Of a stretch of 64,000 nt of DNA, positions 47,772-57,021 are shown piece by piece. The stretch spans positions 2,480,001 through 2,544,000 of the forward strand of contig NC_090773.1 of assembly GCF_001761485.1 (NCBI RefSeq), written 5' to 3'. Origin of the DNA: Yarrowia lipolytica (taxonomy: Eukaryota; Ascomycota; Dipodascomycetes; Dipodascales). The position numbers and the translations under genes are program-made. The number at the start of each line of letters is the position of its first letter. Positions within the stretch are counted from its first letter, which is position 1. Under the pieces are notes generated by a model, which made no database searches, had not been told where the DNA came from, and saw only the letters and a program-made list of their open reading frames with translations.

Positions 47772-48767
47772 CTAAGCCTCCTTTTCTTTGCCCTTGAGAC
47801 TTCGCCTCCGTGATGCCTCGATACTGTCCTTCTGAGCACGATAGTACGCCATCCAAGATCGATCATCGTAAAACTTTGGAAAGTTGTAAAGCTGCAGCCA
47901 TTGATCAAAGGTGGAGTTCATAAGACCCTGCCACTGAGAAGCGGATCGGTGAGGGAACCTGTAGTGCATGATACGTGCTACTTTTCCATCTTTAGATCGA
48001 CAAAAGTACCGTGCTTTGTAAGCAGCTGCCAAAACACGGTCATGCACACTAGTACGCAAGCGTTTCTTGCCGTATGCGCCGGGAAATCGATGTTTGAAAT
48101 GATTGAGATACATTGCCACTTGATCTCCATTCTCTAGAGACGTCCTGGAAATACCTTTGTATCGATTTGTAGCAGTCTCTTCCCAAGCAGCTGCCAGTGA
48201 TCGCCATGTAGCCTTGTTTCGGTGTGGGTATCGCTCGGTGATAATCTCGAGAGCCATTTCCTTGTCCTGTTGCTCTAATCCAAGGACAGACTTGAGCATA
48301 TCGATTTCCATACCGTCCAACACATTGTCTCCTGCTTTATCCATAGCACGCAACTCAGCTGTCCAATCGAGCTCGCGAAAGGGAAAGAGACCATTTTTTC
48401 CGGCGTGGGACATGATAATATGGCCCGCCATTTCGTAGGTGCAATAGTCCGGAAGGGTGGCTGGAAATCCTGGGGGTTTTTCAAACATGGTCATCAGTGC
48501 TTGGACAAACGCCTTGCGCACAATCTCGACCTGCTCGGCCTTGGTCTTGCCCTCGGGCATTTCTCCTTCACCTAACGAATAAATGAAGACGAGGAATTTG
48601 ATGATATTGGTGATGGGAGTACCAAACAAGTGGCCCAGGTTCCAGATCATCCAGATGAGTTGACTAGCGGCTGTCGACTCGCGAAAGGAATCGACGAGTC
48701 TGTCAATCTGGGGCTGTTGGGCTTCATTATTGGTAGCATCACATGTTGGTTCATCGTGAGTCAGCAT
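47772..48767 (-). CDS. Unknown protein of 331 residues
   Basis: An intact frame with codon use like its neighbours. The N-terminal 25 residues are polar; about 35-65 form a hydrophobic stretch (LIWMIWNLGHLFG, then IIKFLVFIYSLGEG) that could be one membrane helix or a buried core. The rest is helical and basic, with W and aromatic-rich pieces at the end (STFDQWLQLYNFPKFYDDRSWMAYYR). The segment RAMDKAGDNVLDGMEIDMLK resembles an EF-hand-like loop (D-x-A-x-D-x-V-L-D-G-x-E), though not a standard one. I do not recognise the family. It is divergent from the MRX10-like gene with only 167 bases between the starts. Confidence 0.75.
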   Translation of the reverse strand: MLTHDEPTCDATNNEAQQPQIDRLVDSFRESTAASQLIWMIWNLGHLFGTPITNIIKFLVFIYSLGEGEMPEGKTKAEQVEIVRKAFVQALMTMFEKPPGFPATLPDYCTYEMAGHIIMSHAGKNGLFPFRELDWTAELRAMDKAGDNVLDGMEIDMLKSVLGLEQQDKEMALEIITERYPHRNKATWRSLAAAWEETATNRYKGISRTSLENGDQVAMYLNHFKHRFPGAYGKKRLRTSVHDRVLAAAYKARYFCRSKDGKVARIMHYRFPHRSASQWQGLMNSTFDQWLQLYNFPKFYDDRSWMAYYRAQKDSIEASRRRSLKGKEKEA

Positions 48768-48934
48768 TTCTGTGTTTCACACTTCAGGTGGCATGGTGAT
48801 GGCTCACCAGTGATTGTTCAAGTGAAACGCGTGGTGAGAAATATTCTCGTCTATTTCACCTGTACAAATAAAGTTCACTTATCAGCTAAGCCAAATGCAT
48901 CTATGAAAAAGTGTTCCATCAACCCCCACACTCA

Positions 48935-50032
48935 ATGCGCCGCTTCTCAACGTCAGTGTGGCAATATACCCGGGCTTCCGAGCTCGGAGTCAAAGTGAAA
49001 TCCTTCCAGTCGTCCAAACAGGCCCTTCGACGTCTCCCCTCAAAGAAACCCCAGACACAGACACCCTCACCTCAGACCCTACAGCCCTGTACCACCATCT
49101 CCACCTGTGAGTCGTACAACTTGCCCAAGACCGTCGAGCTGTTGCACAATGAGGGCTTCTTGCAGTCGTCTATACTGCTGCCCGGAGAAGTCGCCCATGT
49201 CGAATATCCCTACGAGGCAGGCAAGATTGCCGATGTGCTGGTGCTCGCTAACGGATCAGTGGTATCCTGGGGCATGAACGAGTCCGAAACCGAAGACAAG
49301 ATTGTGGCTATGCTCAAGGGGGCCGAGAGACGACCTTACAAGCACCACGAGTCTGAAGACGTCGATTTCGTCGTCGAAAACATGCCCAACGAGGACAACT
49401 CGCAGCCAATGACAGAGGCACCGGAAGCTACTTCTAACGATGACCCTGCGGGACACAAGTCGTACATGAAGGGTGAGACGATTATATTGCGTGGCCCGGA
49501 GAAGAAGATGCTGCTAGACAAGGTGGCGTTTTCATCCGGTCTGGCGCGTTCCACCAAACTGGCCGCTCTTGAAGAGTCTCTGGAACGATACATTGACTCG
49601 CTGAAGATGCTGACAGACCATCTGGCTACAGGAGAGAAACTGCGAGTCACCGAGAGGGAGGTTCTCACTAAGACCGGACAGCTACTGCAACTCAGAGGCC
49701 AGCTCAACCTGTACTCGGAACTCATCGAGACCCCTGACTTGTACTGGAGCGAACCTGAGCTCGAACGACTTTACGCCCTGATTTCCAAGAACTTGGACAT
49801 TGGACCGCGGATTGGTATTCTCAACAGAAAGCTCGACTACGCGAGTGAAGTTGTGGCGATTCTGAAGGCTCATATGGCTGAGAAACAGAGTGTTCGTCTC
49901 GAATGGATGATCATCGTTCTGATTATGATCGAAGTTGGCTTCGAGTGTATCCACTTTTGGGAAAAGTACCGAACCAAGGATGACGTTAAGGTGGAGATCA
50001 AGGTGCCGGACACCTACTACCCTTCTGCTTGA
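48935..50032 (+). CDS. MRX10: DUF155 mitochondrial protein, RMND1/MRX10-like
   Basis: Encodes 365 residues from the ATG at 48935. The first 30 residues (MRRFSTSVWQYTRASELGVK) form a basic presequence. The DUF155 core starts near 75: NGSVVSWGM is its hallmark, followed by a long insert, KVAFSSGLARSTKLAALEESLERYI, the helical RGQLNLYSELIETPDLYWS-PELE segment and LDYASEVVAILKAHMAEKQS. One C-terminal membrane helix (MIIVLIMIEVGFECI) completes the family layout. RMND1 in animals and Mrx10 in yeast are inner-membrane proteins that support mitochondrial translation. The insert at about 140-165 is acidic and Glu/Asp-rich. The presequence and length favour Mrx10 over the non-mitochondrial paralogs Rmd1 and Rmd8. 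Confidence 0.85.
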   Translation: MRRFSTSVWQYTRASELGVKVKSFQSSKQALRRLPSKKPQTQTPSPQTLQPCTTISTCESYNLPKTVELLHNEGFLQSSILLPGEVAHVEYPYEAGKIADVLVLANGSVVSWGMNESETEDKIVAMLKGAERRPYKHHESEDVDFVVENMPNEDNSQPMTEAPEATSNDDPAGHKSYMKGETIILRGPEKKMLLDKVAFSSGLARSTKLAALEESLERYIDSLKMLTDHLATGEKLRVTEREVLTKTGQLLQLRGQLNLYSELIETPDLYWSEPELERLYALISKNLDIGPRIGILNRKLDYASEVVAILKAHMAEKQSVRLEWMIIVLIMIEVGFECIHFWEKYRTKDDVKVEIKVPDTYYPSA

Positions 50033-50429
50033 TGAGCGAAGCATTGAGAGAGAGAGTACTTGTAGATATTGTAAATAGCGCATATAGATATTATGTTAAT
50101 GGGTGGCTTAGAGAGGTTGAAATGACGTGATTGAAGCAATAAGAGGTTTCTGGACCATCTTTTATATGTACAAGTACTTGTAAAAGTACATACTTTAATT
50201 ATTGATTGGACCTGTGTTGGACATTCTGAACCGAGGGTATATACACGATCCCAAAACACCTCCCGAATCCAACAAAACAACAAAAACCAGCCCAAATACA
50301 CCATAAATATACAGTAGAATCGTATTAATTAGTTATCTTTTCCCGTCGTTACATAATGTTACCTTGATTGTTTCGACATGCCTACCAATAATAGCATGTT
50401 CGCCTCTGGCTTAACGAGCCAGTCGCAGC
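50033..50429. other. Convergent 3' ends, MRX10-like and EFR3
   Basis: 397 AT-rich bases between two stops with a perfect palindromic TACAAGTACTTGTA at 50168-50181. No gene. Confidence 0.6.
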
Positions 50430-52982
50430 CTAAACGGTTAATCCACCCAAATTATCCGTCACGGTCCACGTGTTGAGGAACGTCTGAGGATCAAACTTCT
50501 GTGCAATGGGCTCCTTGCTCACGTAAGCGTTGCCGCCCATGGCGCCCTTGAGATCGGAAACAGTTGGAGTGAAACCCTTTCGCTCCTCGGCGAACTTGTT
50601 GTTCTTAACATCGTCTCCCAGCCATCCATCTCGCATGGTCTGTCGCTCGAGAATAGAGCCAGCGTTGAGCTGCTTGAGAGATCGAGCCTTGCCGACAATC
50701 AGGTTCTCATCGGGAACCTGTTGTCGAGAGTGAATAGTCATGACGTCATCGTAGTCAGAGAAAAGCTCAGCCCGAGTCTCCTGGGGCATGCTGGTGACAT
50801 ACTCGGCAAACAGACCCTCCACCTCAGAACGAGAAAGAGTCTTCATCTTGGCGACCATGGAGGTATCAATCTGAGCGTCGGCATCCTGAATGCGAGACGA
50901 CGAGGAGACGGGCCAGTCAAGGTAGTTGGGCCACAGACCCAGCTTCTTTCGAAGAGCCACCTCGTCACCAGCCTGCGCAGTCAGATCAGCAGCATCAGAA
51001 ACATCTCCAACCTGTTTGAGGTAGAGAGTAAAGATGTCCTCGATGATGATTCCCTGGGCCAGAGTGTTGGACTCCGAGGACTGACCGGTGACAAGAGCAC
51101 GGCCAAGCTCATGGGCCTTGAGCATATGAGGGAAGGTAGCGACCACACCATCTTGCTGCAGACGAATGACAATATTCTGAAGCAGCGAGTTTCCAAGCAG
51201 GAAATCTCCGTTAGTTGCTCGAGTGTTGGTGATGAGCTTGTTGAGCTGCATGGAAAGATGGGATACAAAGCCGTAGGCCACGTTCTGGTTGTATCCACGT
51301 CGCCCAAATCCAATCTGGAATCTGTCAGGGTTGCCAAACTCGTACTCGAGGAAAGCAACGAAGCAGAAGACGTAGGCCTCCTTGACGATGGCCGAGTCGT
51401 GGTTGAGCAGATACTGAGTGCCGTCCCAAGCCGAAAGAGGTACCGAGTTGTGGGCAGTCATGTCCTGCTCCTCGTTCTGGAGTCGGAAGAAACCCTCGAC
51501 GATAGCCAGACGTCGAATGAGCACGTCGGGGGAGTTGTCGTGGCTGAAAGAGCCAACACCGGCGCTTCCGTTGGCAGTTCCGCCTGTGGCGGCACCCACA
51601 GACTCGTCGGAGGAGTGCTGCAGCTCCGCGTTGTTGGCGGACAGAGTGGTAAAAACTCGACGGGTGGGTCGTTTGATCTGCAGGCCAGTTCCGTCGTCCG
51701 CAGACACGGCATGGCCGGTTTGTCCAGCAGTAGCAGGGTCAGTACATCGCCACAGAACCTCTCCAACCATATCGGAAATCTGGTCGGCGTAGTAAATGTG
51801 GGTTCCCAGGGAGATCATGCAGGCCGAAAGCTTGTCAATGAGCTCCTCGAAGGCGCCGCTGGCCTCATTGTTGGACTGGGCGTGCTTGATGATGGCAGCC
51901 TGCTTGTTGAGTAGCGATCCCAGAATGTCCATAACGGACAGGCCGACCATGTTGACTGTAGAGGAGAGCAAGGCGTGGATCAAGGCGGCAACCACGAGTT
52001 CGGACTTGACATTGTTAGGCGACATGGCCACGAGCATCTCAACCAGCGAGACGAGGATCACAAACCGGTACTGGACAGGAGCCCACTTGGCCACAATGAC
52101 CACCAGCGACGTTGCCCAGTGCTCGGGCACGTTGGAGTTGATGATGTATGTGACAATGGCTCGTGTGGCACTCTGGATCTGCACCACGGAGGTTGTGTCG
52201 AAGAATGTGCGCAGGGCGTGGAACGACAGGTATCTGACCTGTTTTTCGGGCGACTCCTCGTGAATGAAGTTGTCGATGGCGTCCTGGTGCATAGAGTTTC
52301 GCTTGGAGCCTCCAATGTTGTCTGGGAGGCCTCCTCCGAGATCCAGGGAGTGGTCCAGCTGTTCCAGATCAGACTGGGACTCTTGCAGAGAGGACAGCAG
52401 AAGGTGGACAATGGGGGAAATGGAGGTGGATCCGGTCTGGGTGGCAATGGCAGCAGAGCCAGCAATGCTCTTGGCAGCTTCGAGGCCCACAATCTTCCAC
52501 TGCACGCTGTTGGGGCCGTTGGGCACCTTGGCCATGTTCACGTAGACCTCGAGCAGCTGCTTGAAGGACCGCACAAACTCGGGGTCGCCCAGAAACAGGC
52601 CTCCGTCGTGGTACTGGCAGAAGAGCGCAAAGACCTTGTTGGAGTGCTGGCACAGCAGCAGGTCTCCGGAGTTGACCACGTCCAGCAGGGTGTTGACCAC
52701 GTTCTGAGCAAACAGGTTGAGGTCTTCGTGGCACTCTTCGATGAGCTTTGCAAAGATGTCGAGCGCCACCATGACGTTGCCCTGGCGGCCTCGGCTCACG
52801 TCCTTGTAGCATTTGTTCTCGAGGAACGGTCCGACCTTTTCCAGCTTGACTCGTCTGTGGTTCACGTAGAAGAGCAGATACGACAGCTCTGAGGGGTTGG
52901 GTTTTTTGTCCGCGGCCTGGCCGTCGGGGTAGCACTGCAGCACCAGTCGCTGGTGTCGCGGTTTTGGGATTCCGGGCGCCAT
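50430..52982 (-). CDS. EFR3: Plasma-membrane scaffold EFR3
   Basis: Encodes 850 residues (yeast Efr3 has 782). It starts MAPGIPKPRHQRLVLQCYPDG, then KKPNPSELSYLLFYVNHRRVKLEKV, which matches the N-terminal basic helical repeat of Efr3. A long alpha-solenoid follows. Efr3 docks on the inner leaflet of the plasma membrane through a basic patch and recruits Ypp1 and the PI4-kinase Stt4 into PIK patches, so it feeds the lipid pathway on which the 5-phosphatase of this window acts. No N-terminal Cys cluster for palmitoylation is present, as in yeast. The ATG at 52982 is the first in frame; the open frame continues upstream for 43 codons without an ATG. A Ser/Gly-rich insert lies near 500-525. Confidence 0.92.
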   Translation of the reverse strand: MAPGIPKPRHQRLVLQCYPDGQAADKKPNPSELSYLLFYVNHRRVKLEKVGPFLENKCYKDVSRGRQGNVMVALDIFAKLIEECHEDLNLFAQNVVNTLLDVVNSGDLLLCQHSNKVFALFCQYHDGGLFLGDPEFVRSFKQLLEVYVNMAKVPNGPNSVQWKIVGLEAAKSIAGSAAIATQTGSTSISPIVHLLLSSLQESQSDLEQLDHSLDLGGGLPDNIGGSKRNSMHQDAIDNFIHEESPEKQVRYLSFHALRTFFDTTSVVQIQSATRAIVTYIINSNVPEHWATSLVVIVAKWAPVQYRFVILVSLVEMLVAMSPNNVKSELVVAALIHALLSSTVNMVGLSVMDILGSLLNKQAAIIKHAQSNNEASGAFEELIDKLSACMISLGTHIYYADQISDMVGEVLWRCTDPATAGQTGHAVSADDGTGLQIKRPTRRVFTTLSANNAELQHSSDESVGAATGGTANGSAGVGSFSHDNSPDVLIRRLAIVEGFFRLQNEEQDMTAHNSVPLSAWDGTQYLLNHDSAIVKEAYVFCFVAFLEYEFGNPDRFQIGFGRRGYNQNVAYGFVSHLSMQLNKLITNTRATNGDFLLGNSLLQNIVIRLQQDGVVATFPHMLKAHELGRALVTGQSSESNTLAQGIIIEDIFTLYLKQVGDVSDAADLTAQAGDEVALRKKLGLWPNYLDWPVSSSSRIQDADAQIDTSMVAKMKTLSRSEVEGLFAEYVTSMPQETRAELFSDYDDVMTIHSRQQVPDENLIVGKARSLKQLNAGSILERQTMRDGWLGDDVKNNKFAEERKGFTPTVSDLKGAMGGNAYVSKEPIAQKFDPQTFLNTWTVTDNLGGLTV

Positions 52983-54308
52983 TTTGTGTGCTTTGTCGGG
53001 GGTGGTTGTGTTGCTGAAGATGAGAGATGGTCTGATGGGTTCACCGCACACGTCGTTCGCTGCGATATGCAATCTTGGACCAAAGCCTATAAAGGAGCTG
53101 TTCTTAGACACACACCCCGCGTTGAGTTTACCGGGGTTTTAGTTTTGCCATGGGCGAGAATGTCGGAGATGCGATTTGCGGGAGCGAACCGGGCGAGTTT
53201 GCATGTTTTTGTGGCGCGCAATATCCCGTTGGAGCTGCGTGCTCCGTGTTCGGGGTGCCACGCTGCTTATTCCCGCCTCCGTAAACAGCCCATGGTCCCA
53301 GCTCATCTCAATCACATGCTGGTAGGATGCACCCCTCGCTTACCCAGTCTATGCTCGAACTTTGTTGGGGGGTGGGGAGGAGTCTGAAAAAAAACCGAGA
53401 CAAGAGGATGGAAGAAAGACAGACTAGGGTGGTGGTGGGGTTGGGAAAAGAAGCGGAACAAGCGGGGCATGCCACACTGTCGGTATGGAGGCAATGTTCC
53501 ACTGTCCACAAGATGTTGGCCTATGAGTATCGTACAATGTAGTCGTAGTATAGTCGTAGTGGTACTACTACCCTTGTCGCGCTACACATAGCTCTGTCTT
53601 AACCGAGAGCGGACACTAAGGGTCATTTGGACAATGTCTTATAGTGATTAGCGACTGGTAAGCGAGTTTCTAGCCAGCTGTTGCGTTATGGCGAGAATTG
53701 GAGCTACGAGTAGTGGCTTCTTTGTAATTCATCCTCAGAAGCTGGCACTACTTGCACTGTACCTTCCGGCACCGGTGGTAGTAATCACGATACTTACGAT
53801 AACCTGCCAGACGTCAGTTTCTGGCCCATCTGCGTTCTGCAATCTAATTACTCTACTCGTAACCCCACATCCCCACAAATGTCTTAGAAGCGAGTGCTGG
53901 GTCGGGCGGGATACAAAGAAGGCGCTGGTAATAAAGGACCAGAAACGGCATTCAAATGAGAACATCCACGCTAAACAAGACCCCAACCCCTGCTCAATAC
54001 TTGTCCACCGTAGATGCCACCTCTTGTCCGTGGAACTAGACTGTTGTGCATACACTTGTTCCTGCGTCCAGTGTCAACAAGTGGAGAGGAGTGAGACAGT
54101 GATTACGATCGACGACCGACCAGCAAGTCGTAGATGGCCAAGAGTTACCATTCGGACACCGTTCAAGCCTCGCAAAAGTTCTATTGCATCTATTGTGCAT
54201 TTGGACAGCGTCCGTCGTGCCCTGGTGTCGTATTGTATCGCGTATACATTCTGTCTGTCTGTCTATGTCTATATCTATCTATAAATTATGTCTAACCATG
54301 TCTCGTGG
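52983..54308. other. Intergenic, EFR3 promoter and MFS gene 3' end
   Basis: 1.33 kb. It includes a 198-codon plus-strand frame with a true ATG (53688-54284), but its many rare codons (ACG, ATA, GTA), lack of domains and low-complexity end argue against a gene. A TCTGTCTGTCTATCTATCTAT-like simple repeat lies near 54250-54282. Confidence 0.5.
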
Positions 54309-55850
54309 CTAAGACTTGCGATGAAACAGCTCAATCGCCAATGCCAAAAAGATGGGGATCAGCGAGAAACAGCCCGCTGTGATGAACACATTGTCAACCC
54401 CAACCGAATCCACCCACGGAGACAAGGAGAAGGACTCCACCATACAGATGGAGTTTCGGACCACCACAACAGCAACCAGAGACTGAGCAGCCAGGGACTC
54501 CTTGTAGTCGATCAGATAGGTCAATACTATGGATCCCACGCTTCCAAATCCGAAAGAAACAGCTCCAAACGCAAGAGTTGGCACCACCCAATGAACTCCT
54601 CTTGACACCGAGATGCCAAAAGTTAGCAGACCTGCCGTGACGGCCAATAGACCTGGGTAGATGAGTTTCAGTCGCATCTGTGGACTGTAGACGCCACTGT
54701 TGAGTCTTGTTCTTCGCACAATGTCCCAGTCAGACAAGTACCCGCCGAAAAAGGAGCCCATGGTCATGCCCACAAACGGAGAAATGAACACCAGACCAAT
54801 GGACCAGGGACTCATGCTATAGGGGGCTTCTGCAAACTTGAGAGAAGTCACTACCGACGACATTGACAGAGCCAGCAGCAAAAATCCATAGGTGATTGCG
54901 GCAAACGCGACAATGGGCGAAGCCAGTAGGACAAACGGAGTGTAGAAAGACTTGAAGAAACTCGACCAGCCAGGAGTAACTGTGACCAACGGGATATGTG
55001 GAAACGAGTCGGTGCACTTGATGCATCCTCTGGACGCGCTTCTCTCGGTATCATACGAGTTGTGTCTTTCCATGTCGTTAACCAATGTTTCTCTCTCCTC
55101 TTCGTCACTCTTTGAAGATGACCGAGGGTATATGCTCAACTTTTGACCAGACACATGGCCAGGTTTAGTTTCTTCAAACAGAAACAAAGATGCAACCAAC
55201 TCGACCATCTGAAACAGGCCAATCGCCCAGTACGCAGCTCTCCAGCCCCACTGGTTGACTATGGCTCCAGCAGGCACCAGAATGAGAAAGTTGCCCACCG
55301 AAACTGCAATGATGTACATGCCGTTGTAGGTGCCTCTGCTCTGGACCGGGAATAGGTCTGCAATCGTCATTTGGACACACGCCTCGGTCAAACTGGCAGC
55401 CATGCCTTCTAAAAACGAAACTGTGTACAGCTCATGGAGAGACGTCATTTGCGCCTGCCACAGCGAAGTGCACAATGACAGAGCCACTCCAAAGAGATAG
55501 ACCGGCCGTCTTCCGAATTTGATGGCCACGGGGATCATCAGAAGACACCCCAAACCCTGGCCAGCTATGCTAAAAGCGTAGCCTCTGTTGAGCTGTTCAA
55601 ACTGCCAGCCCAGATCCCTTGTCTGGGGTCCCCAGACAACGGATGCTTGACACATTGTTGCAAAAGATGTGAGAGTGAAGAGAGCGACAAAGGCGAAGTT
55701 CACCTGCTTTCTCCATGTTCTCCTCCCCCCCCCCAGAGGCTGGGAGCCGTTGGAGTCGTCTGTTTTGGATTTTGTTTCGTCGATATCGAACCGTGACATT
55801 TCAAAGCTCGTTTGTGAAGGAAGAAGAGCGACGCCATCGGAACTAGACAT
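54309..55850 (-). CDS. MFS transporter, DHA1 type
   Basis: Encodes 513 residues with about twelve helices. A polar N-terminal tail of about 45 residues precedes the first helix. The loop 2-3 motif appears as KFGRRPVYLFG, and helix 5 carries VSVGNFLILVPAGAIVNQWGWRAAYW, which follows motif C of the drug:proton antiporter group. A central loop of about 80 residues is rich in Ser, Glu and Arg and ends in SRGCIKCTD. It probably exports a drug-like or toxic compound or moves polyamines at the plasma membrane; substrate unknown. A run of ten G's in the coding strand (55725-55734 on the plus strand as C's) encodes Gly-Gly-Gly near residue 40. The start is the ATG at 55850. Confidence 0.85.
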   Translation of the reverse strand: MSSSDGVALLPSQTSFEMSRFDIDETKSKTDDSNGSQPLGGGRRTWRKQVNFAFVALFTLTSFATMCQASVVWGPQTRDLGWQFEQLNRGYAFSIAGQGLGCLLMIPVAIKFGRRPVYLFGVALSLCTSLWQAQMTSLHELYTVSFLEGMAASLTEACVQMTIADLFPVQSRGTYNGMYIIAVSVGNFLILVPAGAIVNQWGWRAAYWAIGLFQMVELVASLFLFEETKPGHVSGQKLSIYPRSSSKSDEEERETLVNDMERHNSYDTERSASRGCIKCTDSFPHIPLVTVTPGWSSFFKSFYTPFVLLASPIVAFAAITYGFLLLALSMSSVVTSLKFAEAPYSMSPWSIGLVFISPFVGMTMGSFFGGYLSDWDIVRRTRLNSGVYSPQMRLKLIYPGLLAVTAGLLTFGISVSRGVHWVVPTLAFGAVSFGFGSVGSIVLTYLIDYKESLAAQSLVAVVVVRNSICMVESFSLSPWVDSVGVDNVFITAGCFSLIPIFLALAIELFHRKS

Positions 55851-57021
55851 GTGTCAGCCAGTGTGTGTTAAATACCAATCCTGTATACCATGTATACCAG
55901 TACATCCAGCCTGTCATCCGGAGCTAATGTCCTATTGAGTGTAGACACAACAGACGGCGTAAGGCCGAGTAATGGGGTAAATCAGGGATTTTTGGAACTG
56001 GGCGTTTTTTGGAATCAATCCCATCTGCCCAGTTGAACAGTTTCCAGTCTTTTTCTCGTCTTCAAACCCGCTCCAACCACCTCAACACGACGTCACATTC
56101 CCACCCCCAAAATGTACATTTCCGGAGAAATGGGTATGCCTGAAATATGCATGATAAAGTGCGACCAGTGCGGATACAAGAATACATTAAAAGGGGGAAA
56201 TTGCAGAGCTACGTGATCTGCTGCTGTATTATCGGCTTCACCGGTACGACAAGTCAGGGGGTATGTGTTTTAATAAGACCCAAACGTTTTATCGTCTTCT
56301 TCTGTGGCATATTCCTGACATTACACATTGGTCAATATAATGATACATGCAGAGCACATACAGTAACATCAGACACACGCGCGCCTTATACAAGTATGTA
56401 CAGGACGAGGGTACGATACAACAGCTTCCCAGGATTCAGCACATGTTTCTGTTATCATACACGCTTCATAGTGTCTCAAAATGTCTGCAATCTGCGTTTG
56501 TATCCTCTTCCCTCTTCAGCTCATTTCAAACAAACACTGTGCGAGTTTACCTCTCGAAACGCGTCATTTGTCAAAGTTCAGACAGACCGTGTGATGGAGA
56601 TGGAGGAGAGCCACCAGGAAACTGACATTTCTTACTCCCTCTGAGATGATTGGAAGGCTCGATTGATGTAGAGTTTTGTGGACCAACTGCGAGGGACAGC
56701 TCATTTCGCGTAGAAGATGCTGTATGTTCAGATATTTATGTTGGAGAATGATTGGGTCTACATAATTCACAGCAGTTCTTTTTAGAAAATTCTAATGATT
56801 TTTCACATATCTTTAATTTTTTTTTAATATATCTTTATTCTAATGGTTTTTTTTTTATATACTGTAATATTATATATTTCTTTTCCAGCACTCTACAAGC
56901 TCATATATTTGGTCAGTTCGATTCCCGTCTGAATCATTTTGATAAACTCTAGTTACCAAATATTCTGCATGAGCTCACCTCCGAACTTTCTCACCACTAT
57001 CATCACACACACGAAAACATC
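55851..57021. other. Divergent promoter region, MFS gene and CEF1
   Basis: 1.17 kb. Contains a very AT-rich block (56794-56885) with T-runs of 9 and 10, and a 165-codon open frame (56147-56641) lacking protein character. No gene or RNA recognised. Confidence 0.55.
56794..56885. other. AT-rich block with T-runs
   Basis: About 85% A+T over 90 bases, with repeated ATATCTTTA-T words and T-runs. It could be a nucleosome-free promoter element or part of a replication origin; neither can be shown here. Confidence 0.4.

Noticed and set aside
50721-51914. A 397-codon plus-strand frame inside EFR3
   Set aside because: Antisense shadow of a strongly codon-biased gene; no domain or independent codon bias.
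53688-54284. A 198-codon plus-strand frame with a true ATG
   Set aside because: Many rare codons, no domain, and a low-complexity end made from a TCTA/TCTG repeat; an open frame of this size is possible by chance in about 40 kb of both-strand non-coding DNA.
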